This document shows, in pieces, positions 23,896 through 31,375 of a stretch of 48,199 nucleotides of DNA (positions are counted from its first letter, which is position 1; each line of letters begins with the position of its first letter). The stretch comes from an uncultured Lachnospiraceae bacterium. Its GTDB lineage: Bacteria; Bacillota; Clostridia; Lachnospirales; Lachnospiraceae. Below the pieces are notes generated by a model that saw nothing but the letters and a program-made list of their open reading frames with translations, did no database searches and was not told where the DNA came from. Both the position numbers and the translations under genes were made by a program. The DNA lies in contig CAJUQB010000033.1 of NCBI GenBank assembly GCA_910588285.1, positions 1-48,199 on the forward strand, in the 5' to 3' direction.

Positions 23896-24687
23896 TTGGA
23901 TATTGCATCCTTGATTGGAATTTTAATGGGACTTGTCATGGTAGTATTTGGTATTGTCAGCGGTGACGGTGTCGGGGCCCTCGGGAATTTCGGCGATGTC
24001 CCTTCGGTAATTATTACAATTGGTGGTTCTGTTTCGGGTGTTTTGGCATCGCATGCCCTTCCGGATTTTATCAACGGCCTGAAAGGCTTCACATTGACGC
24101 TCAAGGGAAGTCAGGATAAGCCCGATGAGGTGATCCGGAATATTATTGATTTGTCCAATGTGGCCAGGAAGGAAGGACTTCTGGCATTGGAGGAGACAGC
24201 CAACGGAATTGAGGATGAATTTCTGAAAAAGGGAATTATGCTGGTGGTGGACGGTACGGATCCTGAGCTGGTGCGGGGGATTCTGGAGACAGACCTGAAT
24301 TGTGTGGAGGCACGTCATAAGACAGTAATCGGCTTCTGGGACAAATGGGCAGAGCTAGGCCCTGCCTGGGGTATGATCGGTACCCTGATCGGTCTGGTAA
24401 ACATGCTGAAGAAGCTGAATGACCCGTCGGCCATCGGACCGGCTATGGCAGTTGCATTGCTGACAACCCTGTACGGGTCCCTGATTGCCAACTGGCTGTG
24501 TAATCCGACTTCAGCGAAGCTTAAGGTAAAGAATGATCTGGAGATTTCCATGAAAGAGGTTATTGTGGAGGGAATCCTGTCCATTCAGGCAGGAGAGAAT
24601 CCGCGTGTTATCGAGGAGAAGCTGAAATCCTTCTTGTCGCCCAAGGATCGTGCAGGCTTAGGCGAGGCATCTGGAGGTGAAGAATAG
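23896..24687 (+). CDS. motA: Flagellar motor stator protein MotA
   Basis: MotA is the stator ion-channel subunit that pushes on FliG. TTG 23896 is preferred because the product starts MDIASLIGILMGLVMVVFGI like family members and AGGTGA is 5 bases upstream; GTG 23887 is the alternative. The 263 residues have four membrane helices (about 4-24, 34-52, 155-177, 183-205), a large cytoplasmic loop, and the conserved WAELGPAWGMIGTLIGLVNM and AVALLTTLYGSLIANWLCNP of the third and fourth helices. The motA stop overlaps the motB start by one base. In Bacillus motAB are elsewhere; the insertion between flgE and fliL is typical of Clostridia. Confidence 0.95.
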   Translation: MDIASLIGILMGLVMVVFGIVSGDGVGALGNFGDVPSVIITIGGSVSGVLASHALPDFINGLKGFTLTLKGSQDKPDEVIRNIIDLSNVARKEGLLALEETANGIEDEFLKKGIMLVVDGTDPELVRGILETDLNCVEARHKTVIGFWDKWAELGPAWGMIGTLIGLVNMLKKLNDPSAIGPAMAVALLTTLYGSLIANWLCNPTSAKLKVKNDLEISMKEVIVEGILSIQAGENPRVIEEKLKSFLSPKDRAGLGEASGGEE

Positions 24688-25490
24688 TGGCAAAGAAGAA
24701 GCAGGATACACCCCCGGCCGGATCGCCGGCCTGGATGGCGACATTTAGTGATTTGATGAATCTGCTGCTGTGTTTTTTCGTGCTGTTGTTCTCCATGTCC
24801 TCTGTGGATCAGGAGAAGTTTACGAAGATTGTGGCATCCCTGCAGAGCAGCTTCAGCATTCTGCCCCAGGGCGGCGCTTCCATCGGCGAGGGCCAGATGA
24901 TTTCGGCAGGAATCAGTCAGCTGGAGCAGCTTGATATCTATTATAAGGAAGCCAATTCCCAGAGCGAGGAGGAGCCCCAGGAGGGCGAGGAGGATCTCAA
25001 CGAGAAGTTTGAGGAGGCCGCCCTGGCGGAGTCGGAGCAGATGGCGGAGCAGATTGAAGGCATGCTGCAGCAGCTTGGGATTGGAGATAAGGTTCAGCTG
25101 GATGTGACGGCCCAATATACACGCCTGACGCTGAACGGCGCGCTGCTCTTTGATTCTGGCAAGGGTGAGTTCCGGGAGGATGCCATTCCGCTGGTTCAGA
25201 AGCTGGGAACCATTGTGGAGCAGTACGCGGAGAATACCATTGTGATCGAGGGACATACGGACAATGTGCCTATGGCCAGTGCTACGTATGAGAATAATGA
25301 TGTCCTTTCCTTCTATCGAGCCCTTGCTGTGAAGGATTATTTCACGGAGAATACCCTGGTGAGTGCAAGCAATATCCGGGCAGAGGGCTGTGGGGAATAC
25401 CGGCCGGTGGCTGATAATGGTACGCCGGAGGGCAGGGCCCTGAACCGACGAGTGGAGATCAAGATTCACAATTCTTTTAGTAATGAATAA
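24687..25490 (+). CDS. motB: Flagellar motor stator protein MotB
   Basis: MotB anchors the stator to peptidoglycan and carries the ion-binding aspartate. GTG 24687 overlaps the motA stop; GGAGGTGAAG precedes it. The 267 residues have a short cytoplasmic N-terminus, one membrane helix with WMATFSDLMNLLLCFFVLLF containing Asp22, a Glu-rich linker (about 92-118), and a C-terminal OmpA-like domain (LFDSGKGEFREDAIPLVQKL, IVIEGHTDNVPMASATYENN, ALNRRVEIKI). Full length. Confidence 0.95.
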   Translation: MAKKKQDTPPAGSPAWMATFSDLMNLLLCFFVLLFSMSSVDQEKFTKIVASLQSSFSILPQGGASIGEGQMISAGISQLEQLDIYYKEANSQSEEEPQEGEEDLNEKFEEAALAESEQMAEQIEGMLQQLGIGDKVQLDVTAQYTRLTLNGALLFDSGKGEFREDAIPLVQKLGTIVEQYAENTIVIEGHTDNVPMASATYENNDVLSFYRALAVKDYFTENTLVSASNIRAEGCGEYRPVADNGTPEGRALNRRVEIKIHNSFSNE

Positions 25491-25514
25491 GCAAGAATAT
25501 ATGAATATAAGAAC

Positions 25515-25557
25515 ATATAGAATATAGATATATAGATATATAGATATATAGATATAG
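25515..25557 (+). repeat. AT microsatellite (8-bp unit TATAGATA) between motB and fliL
   Basis: TATAGATA-type units repeat about four and a half times in the 125-bp motB-fliL gap. The repeat is pure A/T plus one G per unit, and is prone to slippage. It lies about 55 bp before the fliL start and does not touch either reading frame. Confidence 0.85.
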
Positions 25558-25615
25558 AAGGAATGGAAGAGATATCCATCAATGTCTCATAATAAATGGA
25601 GAGAGGACAGACATC

Positions 25616-26143
25616 ATGAAGAAAAATTTGATTAGTGTGATTATTTTAGCGCTTGTTTTGGCAGATCTGATTCTGACGGCGGTGGTTGCATTTGTTCTGA
25701 TTCCCCAGAATAAGAAATCAAACGAGCTGATTGAGAAGGTGTGCAATGCTATTGATCTGGATCTGGAGGGCGGCGGATATGCGGCACAGGAGCTGGATGT
25801 GCCTCTGGATAAGATTGTCAACTACAGTCTCAACGGCGGTGAGACCATGACCATCAACCTGACGCCGGCAGCGGATGGCGTAGAACATTTTGCCCTGGTT
25901 CAGGTAACGCTGGGACTGAACAGCGAGCATGAGGATTATAAGAAGCTGGGCTCCGAGGAGCAGCTGGCGGACAAAGAGGGACAATTGAGGGACATCGTAT
26001 TTTCCGTGGTTGGCCAGCACACCAGCGAGGAGATCCGCAACAACAGGGATGAGATTCGTACCGAGATTCTGAATAAGATTGCGGATGAGGTATATGGATC
26101 CAGGCTTGTGGTAACTGTTTCCTTTACGGCTACGGTTCAGTAG
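25616..26143 (+). CDS. fliL: Flagellar basal body-associated protein FliL
   Basis: FliL is a single-pass membrane protein that surrounds and supports the stator. The 175 residues have an N-terminal membrane helix (about 5-28, LISVIILALVLADLILTAVV) and a periplasmic domain (ETMTINLTPAADGVEHFALV) ending with REQ-like helices (LRDIVFSVVGQHTSEEIRNN) and VYGSRLVVTVSFTATVQ. It fits FliL by topology, length and position between motB and fliM. AGAGAGGAC precedes ATG 25616. Confidence 0.9.
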   Translation: MKKNLISVIILALVLADLILTAVVAFVLIPQNKKSNELIEKVCNAIDLDLEGGGYAAQELDVPLDKIVNYSLNGGETMTINLTPAADGVEHFALVQVTLGLNSEHEDYKKLGSEEQLADKEGQLRDIVFSVVGQHTSEEIRNNRDEIRTEILNKIADEVYGSRLVVTVSFTATVQ

Positions 26144-26191
26144 GGGAGAACAGCAATGGTGCTGACAGACAGATAGGTGGTGAGCGAAAGC

Positions 26192-27172
26192 ATGGGTGAG
26201 GTCTTAACCCAAAATGAGATAGACCGCTTGCTGCAGGCATTAAGCAGCGGCGAGCTGGATGCAGAAGAGATACAGGGTACCGGTGAACGGCCGGTCAAGA
26301 ATTATAATTTTGCCCGGCCGGCAAAGTTTTCCAAGGAACATTTACGGACGCTGGAGATTATTTTTGAGCATTATGCACGGCTGCTCTCCACCAGTTTACC
26401 GGTATATTTGAGAAAGAGTATCCAGGTGGAGGTGATCAACTCCGAGGCAGTTACCTTTTCGGAGTTTTCCAACTCTCTGAATAACCCGGTGATCTTGGGA
26501 ATTATTAACCTGGCCCCATTGTCCGGCAGTGTGATTTTAGAGCTGGCGCCCAATCTGGGCTATGCAATTGTAGACCGGCTCCTGGGCGGAGCGGGGGTGC
26601 CGTTGGATAAGGTGCGGGATTTTTCGGAGATTGAGCTTCTGATCATAGAGCGGATCCTCAATGTTTGTACCAATCTGCTGCGGGAGCCCTGGCAGAATGT
26701 GGTGGATATTTTTCCACGGCTGGAGCGGATTGAGACGAATTCCCAGTTTGCACAGATGATCTCTCCCAATGAGATGATTGCCAATGTGACCATCAATCTC
26801 TGCATTGGCGAGGTGGAGGGGCTGATGAATATCTGTCTTCCGTATCTGACGCTGGAGGATGTGATTGATAAGCTGAATACAAAGCACTGGTATTCCACCA
26901 TGCAGAGTGAGGAAGAGGATAAGTATGTGGATACGATTGAGGCGCTGATTTCCAAAGCTCCTATGCCTATTAAGGCAGTGCTTGGGAACAGTACCATATC
27001 CGTGAATGATTTCATTAATCTTCAGCCTGGAGACATTATTCGAGTTGACCGGAAGGTCAATGACGAATTGAACGTATTTGTGGGTAATATTCGTAAGTTT
27101 ACCGCTCTTCCGGGAGCCTCGGGAGACAAATATGCAGTAAGAATCACTTCGGTGGTGAGAGAGGAGGAGTAA
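26192..27172 (+). CDS. fliM: Flagellar motor switch protein FliM
   Basis: FliM is the C-ring protein that binds CheY-P and FliG and connects to FliY. ATG 26192 is preferred: the product starts MGEVLTQNEIDRLLQALSSG (the LSQxEIDxLL CheY-binding peptide) and AGGTGGTGAG is upstream; GTG 26177 and 26180 are alternatives. The 326 residues comprise a CheC-like middle domain (LLSTSLPVYLRKSIQVEVIN, GYAIVDRLLGGAGVP, FSEIELLIIERILNVCTNLL) and a C-terminal SpoA domain (ISVNDFINLQPGDIIRVDRK). Complete. Confidence 0.96.
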   Translation: MGEVLTQNEIDRLLQALSSGELDAEEIQGTGERPVKNYNFARPAKFSKEHLRTLEIIFEHYARLLSTSLPVYLRKSIQVEVINSEAVTFSEFSNSLNNPVILGIINLAPLSGSVILELAPNLGYAIVDRLLGGAGVPLDKVRDFSEIELLIIERILNVCTNLLREPWQNVVDIFPRLERIETNSQFAQMISPNEMIANVTINLCIGEVEGLMNICLPYLTLEDVIDKLNTKHWYSTMQSEEEDKYVDTIEALISKAPMPIKAVLGNSTISVNDFINLQPGDIIRVDRKVNDELNVFVGNIRKFTALPGASGDKYAVRITSVVREEE

Positions 27173-27176
27173 GGCA

Positions 27177-28337
27177 ATGGACGGAGGCGTGTTATCACAG
27201 GAAGAGATCAATGCCTTATTAAATCAAGCAGAGACCGCAGAGGCGGGTGCAGCCACTGGCGCCGGCGGTAATTCAGAGACACTGGCTGATTCGGAGAAGG
27301 ATGCCATCGGTGAGGTGGCAAATATCAGTATGGGAACGGCTGCCACAACCTTATCATCTCTGGTGAATAAGAAGGTTGAAATATCTACGCCGGTGGTGAC
27401 GGAAGCCAACTGGTCTGATGTTGTGAATGGCTACGAACGGCCCTGTGTGCTGATTCGTATCAGATATACGGTGGGACTGGATGGCAGCAATATCCTTGTT
27501 CTTAAGGACAATGATGTGAAGGTCATTACAGATTTGATGATGGGAGGAGACGGAACCAACACCGACGGGGAGCTGGGAGAGCTTCACTTAAGTGCCATCA
27601 GCGAGGCAATGAACCAGATGATGGGTTCCTCTGCCACATCGCTGTCCTCCATGCTGAATGAAATGATTGATATCAGCCCGCCGGTTGCAGATTTGGTCAA
27701 TCTGTCAGAGGAGGCAGACGGAGGATCGATTGATGAATTTTTGCGGGGGAGATTTGTTAAGATTTCCTTCCGTATGGTGATCGGAGAACTGGTGGACAGC
27801 GAGATTATGCAGCTGTATCCGTTCTCATTTGCGAGATCCATGTATGAAAGCTTCCGGAAAAACATGGAGGACAATACGCCGGAAGGCGAGGAGGGGAAGC
27901 CATTGGCTGAGCAGGAGAACAACAGGACAGAAGAACAACAGACTGCACAGATGGGAATGCCCATGATGGGGATGCCGATGATGGGCCAGCCTATGGGTCA
28001 GCCTATGCAGAATATGTCCCAGATGTATGCAGGACAGCCGGTCAATGTACAGCCGGCGCAGTTTCAGGCATTTATGGGCGATTTCAATCCCATTGCCCAG
28101 CAGGAGAATATGGGCCTGATTATGGACGTCCCGTTGGATGTTACCGTGGAATTGGGCAGAACAAGCAAATCCATCCATGAAATACTTGACTTTAAGCCCG
28201 GAACGATTATAGAATTGAATAAGATCGCCGGGGAACCCATTGACGTATTGGTGAACGGCAAGTATGTGGCGAAGGGCGAGGTAGTGGTAATTGAGGAGAG
28301 CTTCGGCGTCCGCATCACGGAGATTGTGAAGGGTTAA
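27177..28337 (+). CDS. fliY: Flagellar motor switch phosphatase FliY (FliN family)
   Basis: FliY combines a CheC/CheX-type CheY-P phosphatase with a FliN/SpoA C-terminus, replacing FliN in Gram-positives. The 386 residues start with a CheY-P-binding peptide (VLSQEEINALLNQ). A CheC-like domain carries the phosphatase helices (EKDAIGEVANISMGTAATTL with ExxN, and LHLSAISEAMNQMMGSSATS). A Met/Gly/Pro/Gln-rich linker (about 259-278, MGMPMMGMPMMGQPMGQPM) then leads to a SpoA domain (LDVTVELGRTSKSIHEILDF). The start ATG 27177 is 5 bp after fliM, with GGAGGAG. Both phosphatase sites appear intact. Confidence 0.94.
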   Translation: MDGGVLSQEEINALLNQAETAEAGAATGAGGNSETLADSEKDAIGEVANISMGTAATTLSSLVNKKVEISTPVVTEANWSDVVNGYERPCVLIRIRYTVGLDGSNILVLKDNDVKVITDLMMGGDGTNTDGELGELHLSAISEAMNQMMGSSATSLSSMLNEMIDISPPVADLVNLSEEADGGSIDEFLRGRFVKISFRMVIGELVDSEIMQLYPFSFARSMYESFRKNMEDNTPEGEEGKPLAEQENNRTEEQQTAQMGMPMMGMPMMGQPMGQPMQNMSQMYAGQPVNVQPAQFQAFMGDFNPIAQQENMGLIMDVPLDVTVELGRTSKSIHEILDFKPGTIIELNKIAGEPIDVLVNGKYVAKGEVVVIEESFGVRITEIVKG

Positions 28338-28470
28338 AGACAAAAAAGCAATAAAATTTATATAAATATTGCAAAACAAATTTTTTAAATCATTTTTTAA
28401 AGCAATTTTTAAATCATTTTTTAAAATAATTTTAAAATTATTTTAAAATAAAATTAAAACAATTATGAGG
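28338..28470. other. AT-only-like spacer before cheY
   Basis: This gap between fliY and cheY is extremely A/T-rich, with recurring AAATCATTTTTTAAA and TTTTAAAATTATTTTAAAAT blocks. No gene, no clear -35/-10 pair and no GC-containing hairpin is visible. It may be an intrinsically curved, promoter-bearing or transcript-processing region. Confidence 0.7.
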
Positions 28471-28480
28471 AGAAAAGATT

Positions 28481-28840
28481 ATGGCAAACATCTTAATTTG
28501 TGATGACGCAGCGTTTATGCGTATGATGATCAAAGATATTCTGACCAAGAATGGCTACAATGTTGCGGGGGAAGCAGAGAATGGATTGAAGGCAGTGGAG
28601 AAATACAACGAGTGTAAGCCGGATGTTGTGCTGATGGATATTACCATGCCGGAAATGGATGGGATTGAGGCCTTAAAGCAGATCCGCGAGGGAGATCCCG
28701 ATGCCTGTGTGATCATGTGCTCTGCGATGGGACAGCAAGCGATGGTGATTGAGGCGATTCAATCCGGAGCCAAGGATTTCATTGTAAAACCCTTCCAGGC
28801 AGACCGTGTTCTGGAAGCCGTGAAGAAGGTAGTAGGCTAA
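28481..28840 (+). CDS. cheY: Chemotaxis response regulator CheY
   Basis: CheY is a single-domain receiver that, when phosphorylated by CheA, binds FliM/FliY. The 119 residues show the acidic pocket DDAAFMR (D9, D10), the phospho-acceptor Asp53 in VVLMDITMPEMDG, the conserved Ser/Thr in IMCSAMGQQ and Lys in FIVKPFQADRV. There is no output domain. GAGGAG precedes ATG 28481. The position between fliY and fliO is exactly that in Bacillus. Confidence 0.96.
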   Translation: MANILICDDAAFMRMMIKDILTKNGYNVAGEAENGLKAVEKYNECKPDVVLMDITMPEMDGIEALKQIREGDPDACVIMCSAMGQQAMVIEAIQSGAKDFIVKPFQADRVLEAVKKVVG

Positions 28841-28849
28841 GAGGCTGAG

Positions 28850-29242
28850 ATGATTTTATCTATAATTGCCTCTTCCGGTATATCCGCCAGCATGAAGAGT
28901 TTTTTTCAGCTGATAGGTGTGCTTTTGATTTTCATTTTTGTCTTGGCGCTGACCTATTTTTGTACACGCTGGATTGCGAAATACCAAAAGGGAATGAATG
29001 GAAATAAAAACATTCACGTGATCGAGACACTTCGTCTGACCAACAATAAGTTTATCCAGATTATTGAGGTGGGGGGGAAATACATGGTGATTGCCATCTG
29101 CAAGGATACGGTTACCATGCTGTGTGAGCTGGATCAGGAGGAGTTGTCCTGGATTCCTTCGGAATCCGGGAAATCACCTGCAGGGAATGAGAGCTTTCAG
29201 GAGCTTTTCCAGAAGCTGAAGGATAAGATACCGAGGAAGTAG
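28850..29242 (+). CDS. fliO: Flagellar biosynthesis protein FliO (FliZ-like)
   Basis: FliO is a small membrane protein that helps assemble the FliP ring. The 130 residues have one strong membrane helix (about 16-38, FFQLIGVLLIFIFVLALTYF) followed by a beta-rich cytoplasmic part with the FliO pattern IHVIETLRLTNNKFIQIIEV and GGKYMVIAICKDTVTMLCEL. It lacks a separate signal peptide. It sits between cheY and fliP, with GAGGCTGAG before ATG 28850. Confidence 0.9.
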   Translation: MILSIIASSGISASMKSFFQLIGVLLIFIFVLALTYFCTRWIAKYQKGMNGNKNIHVIETLRLTNNKFIQIIEVGGKYMVIAICKDTVTMLCELDQEELSWIPSESGKSPAGNESFQELFQKLKDKIPRK

Positions 29243-29244
29243 GC

Positions 29245-30168
29245 ATGAAGATGAAAAAAGTAAAAAAGATATGCTGTGCCCTGTCCCTTGGGATTGGGCT
29301 GGCATTGCTGCTGACGGTTCTGGTATTGGGATATCATCAGACTGCATATGCAGCAGAGGTTGGTAACAATAATAATGCTCCTACCACCCAGGAGGGAACC
29401 GGCCCAGGCGGTCCGGAAGGCCCGGATGGTACGGCGGCTCCAGGCGGTCCGGAAGGTCCCGAGGGAGCTGAAGGCCCGGAGGGAACGGGAAACGGGAGCA
29501 GCTTTTATTTTGGATACAACAATGAGAACGGAGAGGTTTCCGGAACAATCAAGATTCTGCTGGCGCTGACTGTGATCTCGCTGGCGCCGTCCATCTTGAT
29601 TATGATGACATCTTTTACCAGGATCATTATTGTGCTCCATTTTGTGCGTAATGCAATCGGAACCCAGACGGCGCCGCCGAATCAGGTGTTGGTTGGGCTT
29701 GCGCTGTTTTTGACACTGTTTCTCATGTATCCGGTGTTTGGAGAGATCAATGAGGTAGCCATCAAGCCGCTGGATGCAGGAGAGATTACACAGGAGGAGG
29801 CATTTCAGGCAGGTTTGCAGCCGATCCGTAATTTTATGTATCCGGAGATCCATGCGGATGATATTACTCTGATGTGTGATATCGCGGGACTGGAGGCTCC
29901 CAACAATCTGGCGGAAATGGATGAGCTTCCCATTCGGGTGATAATACCCAGCTTTATTTTGAGCGAGCTTCGGACAGCCTTTATCATCGGATTTTTTATT
30001 TATATCCCGTTTATTGTGATTGATATGGTTGTGGCGTCCGTGCTGATGTCCATGGGTATGATGATGCTGCCGCCCACCACCATTTCCCTGCCCTTTAAGA
30101 TTTTGCTGTTTGTACTGGCAGACGGATGGAATCTGGTCATTGGAAATGTGATAAGAACCTTCCAGTAG
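29245..30168 (+). CDS. fliP: Flagellar export gate protein FliP with a collagen-like N-terminal insert
   Basis: FliP forms the core ring of the type III export gate. The 307 residues start with a signal peptide (KKICCALSLGIGLALLLTVL, likely cleaved near AYAA, residue 37). Then comes a Gly-Pro-rich stretch with collagen-like G-x-y triplets (about 51-82: GPGGPEGPDG, GGPEGPEGAEGPEG), and then the conserved FliP body: LTVISLAPSILIMMTSFTRI, VLHFVRNAIGTQTAPPNQVL, a periplasmic loop, RVIIPSFILSELRTAFIIGF, and MGMMMLPPTTISLPFKILLF. Bacillus FliP is about 220 residues, and the insert explains most of the extra length. The FliP core itself looks complete. Confidence 0.95.
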   Translation: MKMKKVKKICCALSLGIGLALLLTVLVLGYHQTAYAAEVGNNNNAPTTQEGTGPGGPEGPDGTAAPGGPEGPEGAEGPEGTGNGSSFYFGYNNENGEVSGTIKILLALTVISLAPSILIMMTSFTRIIIVLHFVRNAIGTQTAPPNQVLVGLALFLTLFLMYPVFGEINEVAIKPLDAGEITQEEAFQAGLQPIRNFMYPEIHADDITLMCDIAGLEAPNNLAEMDELPIRVIIPSFILSELRTAFIIGFFIYIPFIVIDMVVASVLMSMGMMMLPPTTISLPFKILLFVLADGWNLVIGNVIRTFQ

Positions 30169-30197
30169 ACAGGAGGACGGAGGAAGCCTTGGACGAA

Positions 30198-30251
30198 CGA
30201 CAGATGGGGCGGAGGAACCCATGCACAGCGACAGATGGGGCGGAGGAACCC
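30198..30251 (+). repeat. Two direct copies of a 23-bp unit (31-bp period) between fliP and fliQ
   Basis: CGACAGATGGGGCGGAGGAA followed by CCC occurs at 30198-30220 and 30229-30251, with an 8-base spacer that differs in sequence. A degenerate third copy (GGACGGAGGAAGCC) lies just upstream at about 30175-30188. The 112-bp gap contains no gene. Each copy contains a ribosome-binding-like GGAGGAA but no start codon in good register. Confidence 0.85.
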
Positions 30252-30280
30252 TTGAACAGCAATAGAATGAGGTGATTGTG

Positions 30281-30553
30281 ATGATAACACAGGGCGAAGT
30301 ACTGGATATTGCCAGGGATGCGATTTGGGTCATTATACAGGTGTCCCTGCCGCTGCTGTTGATTTCACTGGTGGTAGGATTGATTGTCAGTATTTTTCAG
30401 ACAGTAACCTCCATACAGGAACAGACCCTGACCTTTGTACCCAAGATTATAGCAGTGTTTCTTGGAATCATACTGTTTGGCTCCTGGATTCTGAATACAA
30501 TTGTGGAATTCATGGAACGATTATGGAATAATATTGCGCTGTATCTGAGTTAG
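30281..30553 (+). CDS. fliQ: Flagellar export gate protein FliQ
   Basis: FliQ is the 90-residue, two-helix gate component that packs around FliP/FliR. The sequence shows VLDIARDAIWVIIQVSLPLL, then LVVGLIVSIFQTVTSIQEQT and LTFVPKIIAVFLGIILFGSW, all standard. ATG 30281 is preferred over GTG 30272 because GAGGTG ends 6 bases upstream. Confidence 0.95.
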   Translation: MITQGEVLDIARDAIWVIIQVSLPLLLISLVVGLIVSIFQTVTSIQEQTLTFVPKIIAVFLGIILFGSWILNTIVEFMERLWNNIALYLS

Positions 30554-30563
30554 GATTATTCAT

Positions 30564-31346
30564 ATGATTAACTTTCAGTTTTCGTTACACACATTCGAAT
30601 ATTTTTTGCTGATCCTGGTACGGATTGCCACATTTGTGTTTGCGGCTCCCTTTTTCAGCATGAGCAATACGCCGAGAAGGGTAAAGGTCGGGTTTTCTGT
30701 TTTTGTGTCTATTTTGGTATACCAGATGATTGTTGTAAAATATCCTTTGGAGTATGCGGGAACCTTGGATTACGCAATATTAGTATTGAAAGAGGGAATT
30801 ACAGGATTGCTGATCGGTTTCGCGGCAAATATATGTAATTCCATTATTACGTTTGCCGGGAAAATGATTGATATGGATATCGGTCTGGCCATGGCCCAGG
30901 TTTTTGATCCCATCAACCATACCATATCCGGTATTACCGGGAATCTGTACAATTACTTTGTACTGATTCTGCTGATTGTTTCCAATATGCATCTGTACTT
31001 GTTCCGGGCGATTGTTGATACCTTTGAGATCATTCCCATCGGGCAGACGGTATTTCAGTGGGATCATCTGGCGGGCTCCATGATAACTTTTGTGGGGGAT
31101 TCCATGGTGATTGGCTTTCGTATCGTGCTGCCGGTTTTTGCATGTATTATGATCCTGAACTGTATTTTGGGAATCTTGGCCAAGGTGGCTCCCCAGATGA
31201 ATATGTTTGCAGTTGGTATGCAGCTGAAGGTGATGGTAGGGCTGGCCGTGATTTTTCTGACAGTGACCCTGCTTCCGGATATTGCCAATTTTATTTTTAT
31301 CGAGATGAAGACCATGATCGTGTCCTTTGTTGAGGGGATGCGGTGA
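30564..31346 (+). CDS. fliR: Flagellar export gate protein FliR
   Basis: FliR caps the FliPQR export gate. The 260 residues are mostly hydrophobic with six membrane segments. Family motifs are visible: LILVRIATFVFAAPFFSMSN with TPRRVKVGF, LVLKEGITGLLIGFAANICN, GKMIDMDIGLAMAQVFDP, and MNMFAVGMQLKVMVGLAVIF. The ribosome binding site of ATG 30564 is weak (TTAGGAT), so translation may depend on coupling to fliQ, which ends 10 bp upstream. Confidence 0.95.
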   Translation: MINFQFSLHTFEYFLLILVRIATFVFAAPFFSMSNTPRRVKVGFSVFVSILVYQMIVVKYPLEYAGTLDYAILVLKEGITGLLIGFAANICNSIITFAGKMIDMDIGLAMAQVFDPINHTISGITGNLYNYFVLILLIVSNMHLYLFRAIVDTFEIIPIGQTVFQWDHLAGSMITFVGDSMVIGFRIVLPVFACIMILNCILGILAKVAPQMNMFAVGMQLKVMVGLAVIFLTVTLLPDIANFIFIEMKTMIVSFVEGMR

Positions 31347-31375
31347 CGGATGGGATAGAAGGAGGGTGGGCTGAC

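Noticed and set aside
30198..30251. Possible CRISPR fragment between fliP and fliQ
   Set aside because: Only two copies with an 8-base gap; no dyad, no cas genes.
30169..30280. A short extra gene between fliP and fliQ
   Set aside because: The repeat contains GGAGGAA motifs but no start codon followed by a sustained protein-like frame.
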